NCBI GenBank assembly: GCA_007570785.1
Contig: ML661799.1
Location: 1,649,598-1,713,597, forward strand
DNA length: 64,000 nucleotides
Origin: Antilocapra americana
Taxonomy: Eukaryota; Chordata; Mammalia; Artiodactyla; Antilocapridae
Reading direction: 5' to 3'
Below the pieces are notes generated by a model. The model saw only the letters and a list, made by a program, of their open reading frames with translations, made no database searches and was not told where the DNA came from. Below are positions 35,951 to 46,800 of this stretch, one piece after another. The first letter of the stretch is position 1. Each line of letters opens with the position of its first letter. The position numbers were made by a program, and so were the translations under genes.

Positions 35951-37400
35951 CATAGAAAAAGAGATCAGACTCATGTCTACCAGAGGTGGATGGTGGAAGG
36001 AATTAGATCAGGTAGTAAGAAAGTTCAGTTCAGTTCAGTCACTCAGTCGTGTCCGACTCTTTGTGACCCCATGAACTGCAGCACGCCAGGCCTCCCTGTC
36101 CATCACCAACTCCCGGAGTCCACCCAAACCCATGTCCATAGAGTTGGTGATGCCATCCAGCCATCTCATCCTCTGTCATCCCCTTCTCCTCCTGCCCCCA
36201 GTCCTTCCCAGCATCAGGGTCTTTTCCAATGAGTCAACTGTTCACATCAGGTGGCCCAACTATTGGAGTTTCAGCTTCAACATCAGTCCTTCCAATGAAC
36301 ACCCAGGACTGACCTCTTCTAGGATGGACTTGTTGGATCTCCTTGCAGTCCAAGGGACTCTCAAGAGTCTTCTCCAACACCACAGTTAAAAAGCATCAAT
36401 TCTTCAGTGCTCAGCCTTTTTCACTGTCCAACTCTCACATCCATATGTGACTACTGGAAAAACCATAGTCTTGACTAGACGGACCTTTGTTGGCAAAGTA
36501 ATGTCTCTGCTTTTCAATATGCTATCTAGGTTGGCCATAACGTTCCTTCCAAGGAGTAAGCATATTTCATGCTGCAATCACCATCTGCAGTGATTTTGGA
36601 ACCCCAAAAAATAAACTTTAACACTGTTTCCCCATCTATTTCCTATGAAGTGATGGGACCAGATGCCATGATCTTAGTTTTCTTAATGTTGAGCCTTAAG
36701 CCAACTTTTTCACTCTCCTCTTTCACTTTCATCAAGAGGCTCTTTAGTTCTCCTTCACTTTCTGCCATAAGGGTGGTGTCGTCTGCATATCTGAGGTTAT
36801 TGATATTTCTCCCGGCAATGTTGATTCCAACTTGTGCTTCTTCCAGCCCAGCGTTTCTCATGATGTACTCTGCATATAAGTTAAGTAAGCAGGGTGACAA
36901 TATACAGGCTTGACCTACTCCTTTTCTTATTTGGAACCAGTCTGTTGTTCCATGTCCAGTTCTAACTGTTGCTTCCTGACCTGCATACAGGTTCCTCAAG
37001 AGACAGGTCAGATGGTCTGGTATTCCCATCTCTTGAAGAATTTTCCACAGTTTATTATGATCCACACAGTCAAAGGCTTTGGCATAGTCAATAAAGCAGA
37101 AGATGTTTTTCTGACTTCCAATAAATACTAGGGATGTAATATACAACATAATATATTAATACTGCAGTATGTTATATATGAAATTTGTTTACAGAGTAAG
37201 TACCAAGAGGTCTCATCACTAGGAAAAAAAAATTTTTTCTCTATTTCTTTAATTTTCTGTCTGTGTGAAATGATGGATGTTCATTAAACTTACTGTGGTA
37301 ATCATTTCATGATGTACGTAAGTCAAATCATTATTCTGTACACCTTAAACTTATACAGTGCTATATGCCAATTATATCTCAACAAAACTGGAATTTTTAT
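35951..37400 (+). repeat. Second L1 3' end, split by a BovB insertion
   Basis: L1 3' UTR text 'gactcatgtctaccagaggtgg...ggtagtaagaaag' stops at 36022. It resumes at about 37114 with 'acttccaataaatactaggg' and runs to 'ccaattatatctcaacaaaactgg' near 37392, the end of the element. It directly follows the A-rich end of the preceding L1. Confidence 0.8.
36023..37113 (-). repeat. BovB LINE, inverted, about 1.1 kb, with an uninterrupted RT fragment
   Basis: The 3' end (TTCAGT repeats) lies at 36023 and the 5' truncation near 37113. On the minus strand an open frame from about 37113 to 36643 keeps the reverse-transcriptase hallmarks FIDYAKAFDCVDH and YADD (YADDT at 36775-36789), then RLNIKKTKIMA. 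BovB encodes endonuclease and RT for target-primed retrotransposition, and its 3' tail is shared with ruminant SINEs. This copy lacks the endonuclease and the start of RT, so it is a dead fragment, but it is the least damaged of the five BovB copies here. Confidence 0.93.
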
Positions 37401-37427
37401 ATATGGTATGAAGTATGGATCAAATGT

Positions 37428-37652
37428 GGGGCTTTTCAGGTGGCACTAGTGGTAAAGAGCCTGCCTGCCAATGCAGGACATGTAAGAGACGCGGGTTCGA
37501 TTCCTGGGTCGGAAAGATCACCTGGAGGAGAGCATGGCAACCCACTCCAATATTCTTGCCTGGAGAATCCCATGGACAGAGGAGCTTGGCGGGCTACAGT
37601 CCATGGGGTCACAAAAAGTCAGACGTGACTGAGTGGCTAACACTTTCACTTC
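37428..37652 (+). repeat. Bov-tA-type SINE
   Basis: Complete, 'ggggcttttcaggtggcact' to 'ggctaacactttcact'. Confidence 0.92.
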
Positions 37653-39845
37653 TTTTTCATCCAAGTCTGGAGCTGCTGGGCGGGGGCAGGTCCCAGCACT
37701 AATAAGCTAGAAGGAGGATTCCAAAATGGTGCTTGCCAGCTCCAGTGTCCTTGTAATAAATGAGCTCCCCAAAACGCCTGCCACAGTGTCTACATCCCCA
37801 GAGTGAGCTCTAGTTCCCTCCTGCCTGTCCAGGCGGAGGCTCAGCAGGAGGCTCTCCTAACTCAGGCTTCTTTCAAATGACCACTTCTGCTCTTGGTCTC
37901 AGAGTGTGTGAGACATTGTGTGTGCTCTTTAAGAGAGAATTCTCTGCTACCCTCTGGCTCTCCCCAAAGCAAGCCCCACTGACGTTCAAAGCCAAATGTT
38001 CTGGGGGGTTCATCTTCCCAGTGCAGGACCGCCAGGCTGAGAAGCCTGTTACAGTGTTTGGACCTCTCATTTCTTAGAAAGAAACTCTGCAGTTGTGATT
38101 ATCTTCCTACTTGTAGGTCACCAACCTGGGGGTGTGGGTCCTGACTATACTGTGTCTCTGCCCTTTCTACCCATCTGGTTGTGGTTCCTTCTTTATACCT
38201 TTAGTTGCAGAAGATCTTTTTTGCCAGTCTTCAGGTCATTCTCATCAACAGTTGTTCTGTAAATAGTTGTAATTTTGGTGTGCCCAGCGGAGGAGGTGAG
38301 CTTAGGGTCTTCCTACTTTACCATCCGGTCTATACCCCTCAGAACATTTTTAACAATGCCTGCCCTGGGGAGATACTATTTCACTTGAGCCTAAACTACT
38401 GGTGTTTTTTCGAAGCCTAACTGAATAGGGGAAAGGGAAATATGCAGGCAGGAAAAATGGATAGAAATGCAAAGAGAAATAGGTGGAGATGGATCCACCA
38501 TTACGGAAGACTTCAAACACTTCTCTATCAGAAAATGGCCAAATCTAGCAGGCGGAAAATCAGTAAGAATATAACTGAACTCAGCCTGCAGTGAGACCCT
38601 TCTCCTCAGATGTCTGCCTTTATCACACTCCTCCATCATTAATAACCTTCAATAGTTTCCCACTGCCTGAATGGTGACACAGAAACTCCTGAGCATATCC
38701 AGTGGGGGCTTCTCTGATAGCTCAGGGAAGAGGGTCTAAGGACGGCTAGAGGGTAGAGGCTCTGGAAACAGAACAGCATATGGGAGCAACATTGAAAGAA
38801 AACCACATAATAAAATCTGAGGCACGAAAGTATATAAGATGACTCAAAAAATGACAGTGGTATCTGGGTCATTAGGGAGACTGAAGCCCAAAAGCTGTTT
38901 GTCGAGTGGACCAGTAATGCTCATTATTTGGGTGACAGGATGGCAGCCTTTGTGGTTTGTATAGCATTCTGTGGATGGAAACATCGCTACTGAAACTGAA
39001 TGCCCCAAACCTAACTTCTGAAGTCAGGAATCTGCCCTTAAGGTGTATCCCTTGTCCAAATTGGGTATTTTGGCCTGGCTATGGCAATGAGAGAAATTAA
39101 TCTTTGCTAAATCAAAGTGGATATCAAACTTACTAAATTACAGACTGTTATCATTCACAGCGGAAACTCAGGCTGATATACAGGGGCAAGAGGGAGACTT
39201 CATTAGAAAGAGCTCTGATTCTGGAATCATCTACAGACATTCAACAATCATTTATTATGCATTTGATATTTTAGGGTTTGTGATACTTAGCTGTCTAGGA
39301 AAAACAAGAGAGGCAACTGTCCCATTACTCAAGGATTTTGCACCACAGGATGGAAGCACAATGTTTTGCACATTAACTTCACAGTGTTTTTGCACATTAA
39401 CTTCACTTCTACAATGACCAGAGGAATGATGTGATCATGCTGACATGGACTGCCAAGTGTCAAAAAGGTAGATAATAGAGGGTGAGGGGAAGGCAAGGGT
39501 ATAGTGACAAATGTGACCAGAGAACTCAACAGAGATGTTTCAAAGCTAGGGATTTTGAATTGGGAATCTAGAATCACAGTAATGGATGATATCACTAAGG
39601 TGGCAGTTCTCAAAGAGGTTCATAATAATACTAAGATGTTATTTGACCTTCTCACACTCATTCTTTCTTGAGTGTACAGTGGAGCTTTCCAGAGGCTATA
39701 AGACATGCAATATCACAACTGGTTGTGATATCACAACTGGCTGAATGTAGAAGCAAATATGAGAATCCTGCTATTAAGCCAGATCTTAAAGATAGTTGCA
39801 AAAATGTTACATAATCCCATTCTCCTGTTTTTGTTTTGAAAATTA
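37653..39845. other. Intergenic unique DNA
   Basis: No gene or named repeat is recognised. It contains short direct repeats: a 21-22-bp unit ending 'tttgcacattaacttcac' twice at 39362-39406, and atatcacaactgg twice within 39710-39742. Confidence 0.6.
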
Positions 39846-39929
39846 TATTGGGTTGGCCCCAAAGTTCATTCGGGTTTTTCCATAACATCTTACAGAAAAT
39901 CCCAAATGAAATTTTTGGCCAACCCAATA
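39846..39929. mobile_element. 80-bp mariner-derived MITE (palindromic), miR-2284/2285-like hairpin candidate
   Basis: The segment 39848-39927 starts TTGGGTTGGCC and ends GGCCAACCCAA. The long arms are almost complementary, and it is bracketed by TA dinucleotides (39846-39847, 39928-39929), the target of mariner transposases. The arms ('aaagttcattcgggtttttcc' region and its partner) resemble the bovine miR-2284/miR-2285 family, which I know as transposon-derived; whether this copy is expressed is unknown. Confidence 0.85.
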
Positions 39930-40019
39930 GTTATTTTTCATAAAAACATGACATTAATATTAGCAAGTATTGGGTTTATTATTAATTTTAAATTAATTAA
40001 AGTGTATATTGTAATCATT

Positions 40020-40590
40020 TAAAATAAACTTTATTTTTAAAAGTTCCATAGTTGTAGAAAAATTACAAAGATAGTACAGAGTGTCCATACACCTCACACT
40101 CAGTTTCCCCTGTTATTAACATCTTACATTACAAATGTGTGATGCATCTGTCAAAATTAATGAACTAGTATTGACACATTATTACTATTTATTCAAATCA
40201 ATACTTCATACCTTATTCAAATTTCCTCAGTTTTCCCCTAATTTCCTTTATCTTTTCCAAGATCCCAACCAGGATACATTATACTTAGTTGTCATGACTT
40301 CTTAGGTACCTCTTGGCCATGACAGTTTCACATGTTGCTTGGTTTTTGTTTGTTTGTTTACATTTTTTGGCCATGAGACATGTGGAATTTTAGTTCTCCT
40401 TCAAAGGATGGAACCTCCCTGCCCCCTGCATTGGAAGCTCTAAGCCTTAACCACTGGACCACCAGGGAAGTCCGGGAGTCTTTCCCTGTTTCTGAACGAC
40501 CTTGACAGTTGAGGAGTACTTACTAGTCAGGTATGTCGTAGAATGTCCCTCCACTGGAATTGGTCTGATGTTCTTCTTAGGAAGTGTGGG
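40020..40590 (-). repeat. Old L1 fragment, inverted, split by a SINE
   Basis: 'cacactcagtttcccctgttattaacatc', 'cagttttcccctaatttcc' and 'gatcccaaccaggatacatt' are familiar antisense L1 3' phrases. The text resumes after the SINE at 40368-40474. Confidence 0.6.
40368..40474 (-). repeat. CHR-type SINE, inverted
   Basis: Ends with 'ccactggaccaccagggaag', the reverse of the CHR head. Confidence 0.88.
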
Positions 40591-40722
40591 GACTGCCCTG
40601 GTGGTCCAGTGGCTAAAACTCTGCGCTCCCAATGCAGGGGGCCTGGGTTCCATCCCTGGTCAGAGAGCTAGATCTCACACCACATGCTGCAACTAAAGAT
40701 CGCACATGCCAAATAAACAAGA
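40590..40722 (+). repeat. CHR-type SINE
   Basis: 'ggactgccctggtggtccag' to 'catgctgcaactaaagatcg' and an AAATAAA tail. Confidence 0.88.
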
Positions 40723-40990
40723 AGGTGTGGGTTATGGGGACGAAAACCAGAGCTGGTGTCATTTTCATCACATGCACCAAAGACACAACTAACAACACAA
40801 CTCATCACAGCTGACGCCGACCCTGACACCTGGCTGAGACGTGCTGGGTTTCTCCACCATAAAGTCACTTCCTCCTCCACTCCCTGTCCCCTAGCCCCCA
40901 CACACCCTCTTTTTCTGCTCTGTACTCTGGAAGGAAGTTACAACCCGCAGCCTACACATAGGAATGGGGAGTTATACTTCATCTCCTTAA

Positions 40991-41212
40991 AGTGAAAAAA
41001 GTGAAGGTGTTAGTCCCTCAGTCCTATCTCGCTCTTTGCCACCGCATGGACTGTAGCCCTCCAGGCTCCTTTCTCCATGGAATTCTCCAGGCAAGAATAC
41101 TGGAGTGTGTTGCTATTTCCTTCTCCAGGGGATCTTCCTAACCCAGGGATAGAACCTGTGTCTCCTGCATTGCAGGCAGATTCTTTACCATCTGAGCCAC
41201 CAGAGACACCAC
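40991..41212 (-). repeat. Bov-tA-type SINE, inverted
   Basis: Body 'ttagtccctcagtcctatc' to head 'accatctgagccaccagaga', reading as the reverse complement. Confidence 0.9.
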
Positions 41213-41386
41213 CTCCCTTAAGGAAGCAAAGTAAAATATTTGGAATTCTTCTGTATGGGAGATCTGTCTCTTTTCCCAATATATTTATTTATTCAATCAT
41301 TTATTTATATCAGTATGGACTCATGCATATATATTTTATACTTTGGGTTATAATCTAAACTACTCTGTTGCTCAAGTTATCCCGCT

Positions 41387-41587
41387 TTGGCCACTGGTGA
41401 AAGCCGCTCAGTCGTGTCCATGGACCATATACAGTCCATGGAATTCTCCAGGCCAGAATACTGGAGTGGGTAGCCGTTCCCTTCTCCAGGGGAATCTTCC
41501 TGGGAACCCAGGAATCAAAACCGGGTCTCCCTTATTGCAGGCGGATTCTTTACCAACTGAGCTACAAGGGTAACACTTGGCCACTGG
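41387..41587 (-). repeat. Bov-tA-type SINE, inverted, with target-site duplication
   Basis: The element (41398-41576) is flanked by a perfect 11-bp duplication ttggccactgg (41387-41397, 41577-41587). It lacks part of the tail half. Confidence 0.92.
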
Positions 41588-41739
41588 GGTCACTTTCAAT
41601 TTGGCTCTTGCGTTCATTTTAATTTTTAATACGAATAGATAGAACTCACATAAATAAAAGCTCTTTGGGGTCCTGGATAATTTCGGAGAGTGTAAAGGGA
41701 TGCTGAGACTCAAAAAGTTTCAAAGAAACACTTTTCTAA

Positions 41740-42380
41740 CGGACCCCCCGACCTGACCCCAGCACCGGGGTGTGGGCATGGTTCGTCTTTAGGAAGAGGC
41801 TGCAGACGGGGCGAGGCAAAGCAGGCCATGCTCCCCCCAACCATGGGGCACCCACTTCTCCCCTCCTAAGGTTTTCTTCCAGTTTCAAACGCACGAGTCT
41901 CCACGGAGGTGAAACTCACGCCACCACGCCTTCCCAGAAAACGCCACTGCGGGGCGCACGGCTCACAGAATGAGTCACCCACCCGAGAGTCAGGAAGGAG
42001 CCTGCGTCTTGGCTCCGGCTCAGCGTTTTCCTCCGCGGAGCCCGCGCCCTGGTCTGGCCTGATGGCTCTCATCCCCGCGCCAGGCTGCGTGGTGCGTCCT
42101 CCTGGGCCACATCGTGCGTGCAGGTGTGGTGCCCGCGGGAAAGAGCGCGCCTGCGGCACTGGCTGGGCGTGCAAGGAGGAGCTGGCCGGATCTCCGAACC
42201 TCAAAAGCGCACCCGCTAGGTTTTCCACCTACCCCATCCCCGCTGAAAGCAGCCGGACAGCTCCCGGGGCCGCGGCCCTACTGGCCGCCCTCCCCTCGCC
42301 GGCCAGGCTGGCGGCGCGGGGCTGGGCAGACCCTTTCCTCGGCAGCGCACCGCGAGAGACAGAGATAAACGGCTGCAGCT
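41740..42380. promoter_or_regulatory. Isolated CpG island about 6 kb upstream of WNT2B exon 1
   Basis: This stretch is abruptly GC-rich with many CpGs (for example 'ggcggcgcggggctgggcag', 'gcgcaccgcgagagac') between SINE-rich and AT-rich flanks, and has no recognised repeat. An open frame of 161 codons on the + strand (41909-42394) and one of 120 on the minus strand exist, but both look like by-products of GC content. It may be an alternative promoter or enhancer of WNT2B; this is inferred. Confidence 0.55.
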
Positions 42381-42387
42381 GGAGACC

Positions 42388-42510
42388 AGACTAATTGATA
42401 CAATAAGTTCTATAATTGCCTCGAAAATAAGGTAATGATTTGGCAGAGGGAATGCTTTGAAAGCTTATCAGCCAAGATAGACCGCTCCAAATGAAATTTC
42501 AGAGAGGAGG
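42388..42510. promoter_or_regulatory. AT-rich cluster of homeodomain/GATA-like motifs beside the CpG island
   Basis: Within 120 bases there are three TAAT cores (42392, 42413, 42433), a GATA-type cttatca (42464-42470) and a second agata (42475). Unique sequence with a sharp composition change from the adjacent CpG island suggests a conserved regulatory element. No conservation was computed. Confidence 0.35.
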
Positions 42511-42919
42511 CTGGAGTCCTCTGACTGCAAGTGTGAAATCCAAGGACTACCTGCTTGCTTTCCCTCCTCCCCCATACACCCTGCTCCCTGCCCAGACACC
42601 CAGACTTTTACGGAAGGGATGGAAAGACCCTTCTCAGAAAATGACTGGAGAAGAATATATATGTGTGGAAGGGTTCTGGGCTGTTCACGAACGGGGAATG
42701 GCTGGAATGATTTCTCCAGCCCTAGAGAGGCTGTAAAAGAAAAAAGAGATGGGGGCAGGGAAGGAGAGGAACCAACTAGGATTATGAAAACCCTGATTTG
42801 GTTCAAGCCAGATAAGGTTTCTTATACAATGAGGGCTTAATTTGGGCTTTTCAGGCAGGAGGGAGTAACAGAAGGAGAAGAACGTTGGTTCTGCCTTCTC
42901 CAAGAATCTGCGTGTGTGC

Positions 42920-42952
42920 AAGAACACACACACATACACACACACACACACT
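42920..42952. repeat. (CA)n microsatellite
   Basis: An almost uninterrupted run of CA dinucleotides with a single interruption (acatac). Confidence 0.9.
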
Positions 42953-43435
42953 TGCTCTTCGCTGTGGGTGTCCATGCCTGGCAAAGGCCCCAGCACAAAG
43001 AGGATTAGAGAGATGAGCTAATCTGGTTTGTATCCCAGACATGGCCCCAGAAAGGGACCTTGTCTACCCTGATGTTCAAGAGGGTGAAGAAGTGAGGGGT
43101 CCTCCTCTGGGGGCCTGCTGGCTGACAGGATCTGAGGAGGCTGGAGTCCTAACTTAAGGGCGAAGTTTAGATAGCAGAGAAGCAGAACCCTCAGAAGACA
43201 GGATGGGCTGTGCTACAAGCAACCAGAGATAAAGGCAGAAAGATAAGACTGACAGAGGGGAACTAGATATCTACGGTACTTGTTTCACCAGTGAGGAAAC
43301 TGAGGCCCGGAGTGGCAAAGTGGCTTAGAGTCATGCATATTGTTGAGCTGGGGGGAAAGAAACTCTGATTTCTTTCAGTGCTCTTGGTACTTACTGTGTT
43401 GGAGGGACTGCAGAAGAAGGTGTGAAGCAGAGGGC

Positions 43436-43850
43436 AAGACACAAAGAGAAATAAACATACACACCAAGAAAAATGGACAGGAACACAGACACAGCGAGAG
43501 AGAGAAAGAGAGAGAGAGAATCAGAAAAGATATAGAAAGAGAGATGAGGCAAGTAAAAGAAGATTAAGAAAGAGATGGTCATACAGATCCTAAGAGAGAA
43601 AGATGGAGAGACAGAGATATCAAGAGATGAGTGACAGAGATTGATAGGGAGACAGCTTCCGACAGAAGAGGGGAGACTGTTATAGACAGTTATAGACACA
43701 CAGACAGACAAATGAAGACAAACACCAAGAGGAATAGACACAGAATGACAGAAGTTTGAGCCAGAGAGAGACAGACCCAGAGAGATGGAGACTCAGAAAA
43801 GAGACTGGGAGAGAGGAAGAGTGAACCAAGGAAGGCACAGTGGGAGGGAG
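43436..43850. repeat. Purine-rich (GAGA/GACAGA) low-complexity tract
   Basis: About 400 bases are dominated by A and G on the + strand, with recurrent 'gagagaaagagag', 'agacagacaaatg' and 'gagacagac' words. The open frames here (Lys/Arg/Glu-rich on +, Ser/Leu-rich on -) are compositional artefacts. Confidence 0.85.
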
Positions 43851-46800
43851 GCAGATAGCGGGCTGTGCAAATTGTTCTACTGGAAGCAAATCTCACTTCC
43901 AGATTGTTCTGGGGAATAGAACAGGTGGTGGGGAGAGAAAGAGAGCTCAGCATAGCCTAACTGATCCAGGGAGATGGGGGCGGGAGACGCTGGGGGCAAT
44001 ATGGGACCACCCTCCCTTGGGGTTAGGCTGGTCAGTGACCACCCAGGATCCCAGCAGTACACCCAGCGGCCTCACACAGAACCTGGGCCACCAGCCCAGG
44101 ATGGCTGTCAGCCCGCCCACCGCCTGGCTCCGGTCTGATTGCAGCCAAAGTGCTAAAAGGCTCCAGCCCCGCCCCCCATGCCCCGCCCCATGGCTCCACC
44201 TCCCCAGGCCTCCCCTTCCCGCTTCTCCTTTCTCCAGGCCCCCTAGGGGAGCTGTTTACTCCCCTGTTTGATCACTGGCTGGGAAGAAGAGGGTCTCTAA
44301 CCCCGCCCCACCAAGCCCCCTTCCCTGGTTTGGGGCTGGATGCTCCTTCCTCCAAAGCCCTCTTGGCCTGGCCTCTTTGAGACACGTTCCATGCCTCGCC
44401 TGGGAGCTCATAAATACCAAGGAGAGGCCGGGTCAGGCTGTGTACAAAGCATAGATCCCCACCCCACACCCCTTAATAGCTCCTGGGTTCTTCCCAAGCT
44501 CCCCACTCTTCCCAGACACCTGCCTGGGGTGGCTGGAGAGGAAGAAATGGGAATGGGGTGGGGGCATGAGGGGCCTGGGTGAACCTGGCCCCATTTCAAA
44601 TGAGATTTGCCTAGGTTTGCAAAGAAATCTCAGGAAAGGCGTCTCAGGGCCCCTTGTGCAAGCAGCAGGCTCAGGAATTCCTTGACTCCTATCCAAACCT
44701 CCCCCCAGCCCCTTCTCGGCCTTTCTCTCTACTGGTTACCATCCACACCACCTCCCACCCACGGGGAAAGAGAGAAGGTCATCACCAAAGGGGCCCAGGG
44801 AACGGGGGCCTTTAAGGGGGGCAGGCCTGGGTGGAGAAAGAGCTGTTTACTCACACCCTAGCTCCCCTTAGCTCATCTCCTTTCCCATCCAAGGGCCAGT
44901 CAAATTTTAAAATCATTCAGCTACACACAGCTGAGAATAGAGTGGCTACTCACTTAGCTCTGAGTGGCCCCCTGGGGGAAGTGGTACAGGGGTGAGGAAG
45001 ACCCTTTTCCATGGGGCACCCACTTTAGAGAGGGCAAGAGGCTCTGGTGCACCTTGAAGGAGGAGGAAAGTTTAACTCTGCCAGCCGGGTGGAAGCAGTC
45101 CTGTTGGAGGCCCCAGGGAATCTAGAGGCCTGGGGGAAGGGGAGGTCAGCAGTGAAAGTCCAGCATCCGAGGCCTCAGATGACTTTATTGTATTTTCATG
45201 AAAATACCCTGGAGTAAGACCCTTTCACTCCTTCAGTGTCACTTAGGAGGCCCTGGCCAGGCTGGGCACACAGCATAGCAGACCTCAGTGAGTGACCTGA
45301 CTCCAGGCAGGACCCTGCAGAGCAGAGCTTGCCTCCCAAGTCTGTGACTCCTCCCCTGGCTCCCATTATGGGGGAGGGGGGGGGGTGGGTGGGAGGGAAG
45401 AGCAGGTCAGGCGCTGGCCTGAGCCTCTGGCCTTGACCCTCTGCCTGGAAGCTCCACAACAGGCCCTTGCGTGAGGAGCTGAGCTCTCCAGTAGAATCTA
45501 GGACCTTGAGACTGGAAGTTTATTTTGAGATTTGAACTCCAAAGTGGCAGATCCCAGAAAACCTCTTCTCTGGCTCCGTATTTGTTCTCTAGTTAAGTGG
45601 CTGAGTGCAGCTCTTGCAGTCAGCTGGCTCCTGCAGCCTGGGCTTCCTCCTGGGGAGCTAGGGGCTCAGAGGGGAGAGGGGAGAAGAAGGAGCAAAGCCT
45701 TATCCCGGTTGTCCACTCTAGGGCAGAGGTAGCCTGTAAGCACTGGGGAAAATCTTGTCCCCTCACCCACTTCCCTCCCTCTTGGAGCTGCTGATGTTTC
45801 TGGGGCCCCCCTCAGTTCAGCAATATGCTTTAATAGTTGAGCATCTATGTTGTGCCAAGACACGGTCCCACTTGACTATGAAGACAGCTGAAGCCAAAGA
45901 AGGGGCCTCGTAAGTGAGTTTGGGGCCCATGTGGGCGAGTCCACCCAAGGTTAGGGCTGATGTGGTCATCTCCAGTTCCCCACCCTACAACCTCAGGCCC
46001 ATATGTAGAAATAAACACAGGGCCAGAGTCACACCCAAGCCTCTGCACACAGGGGAGTCTAGGAGAGGCTGCCAGAGCTTGCAGAGCTTGCAGACTGCTG
46101 CCCCGCATCAGGGTGGGGCTGGGCTGGGAAGAGGTGAAAGAAGGGTAGAAGGAAAGGGGTCTGGACAGGAAAGAGCCTGGGCCTACTCCTCTTTCACCTG
46201 CCCCTCTCAGGGAAGCTCAGTATAGAGTTGGCTTCTTTTCGGGGAACAGAAGGATGGACTGGAGCTTCCCAGACTGAGAGAGAGGAGAGGGGAAGGGTCT
46301 GGTTGGCAGGGAAGAATATGGCTAGCCTGTGGACCTGCCTGGTCTCTGTATTCACCCCTTGCTCACTCCCATCTAATTCCTGTCCATCCCCCATTTCCTA
46401 CCTCCCCGCAAGGGTGGGCACCTTCTCTGTTGCATGAGACTTTGAATGTAGGCTCCTTAATGGGGCCTACCTTGAAAAACTCTTGTTTCCCCCTCTACTT
46501 ATCACTTTCTAACATGCTATATGTTTTACTTATGATGTTTACTGGTTGTTGTCGATCTTCTTCCGATACAAGTGAAACTCCATACAGGCAGACATTGTTC
46601 GTTTTGCTTTGTTTCATTGATGTGCCTAGCACAGTCTGGCACATGGGAGGGAAAAAATATTTGTTGAATTAATGAACTCACTCCGCCCCCTACCGCAGAA
46701 AGTGAGGTGAAGGGGTGAGAGATGGCGAGAGGGGATAAAGGTCTCCCTGAGCCCTTCTCCCTCATGTCTGCCTCTGGGATGTTTGCAGCCTCTCTGCAGC

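Noticed and set aside
41909..42394. 161-codon + strand open frame in the orphan CpG island
   Set aside because: GC-rich DNA has few stop codons by chance; the translation is Arg/Ala/Pro-rich with no recognisable family, and there is an equal-looking frame on the other strand.
43340..43953. Open frames in the purine tract (Lys/Arg/Glu-rich on +, Ser/Leu-rich on -)
   Set aside because: Direct consequence of the GAGA-type low-complexity sequence.
44340..44600. Possible TCF/LEF-type and CArG-like motifs in the WNT2B upstream region (for example tacaaagc near 44443)
   Set aside because: Single short matches are expected by chance and no cluster stands out.
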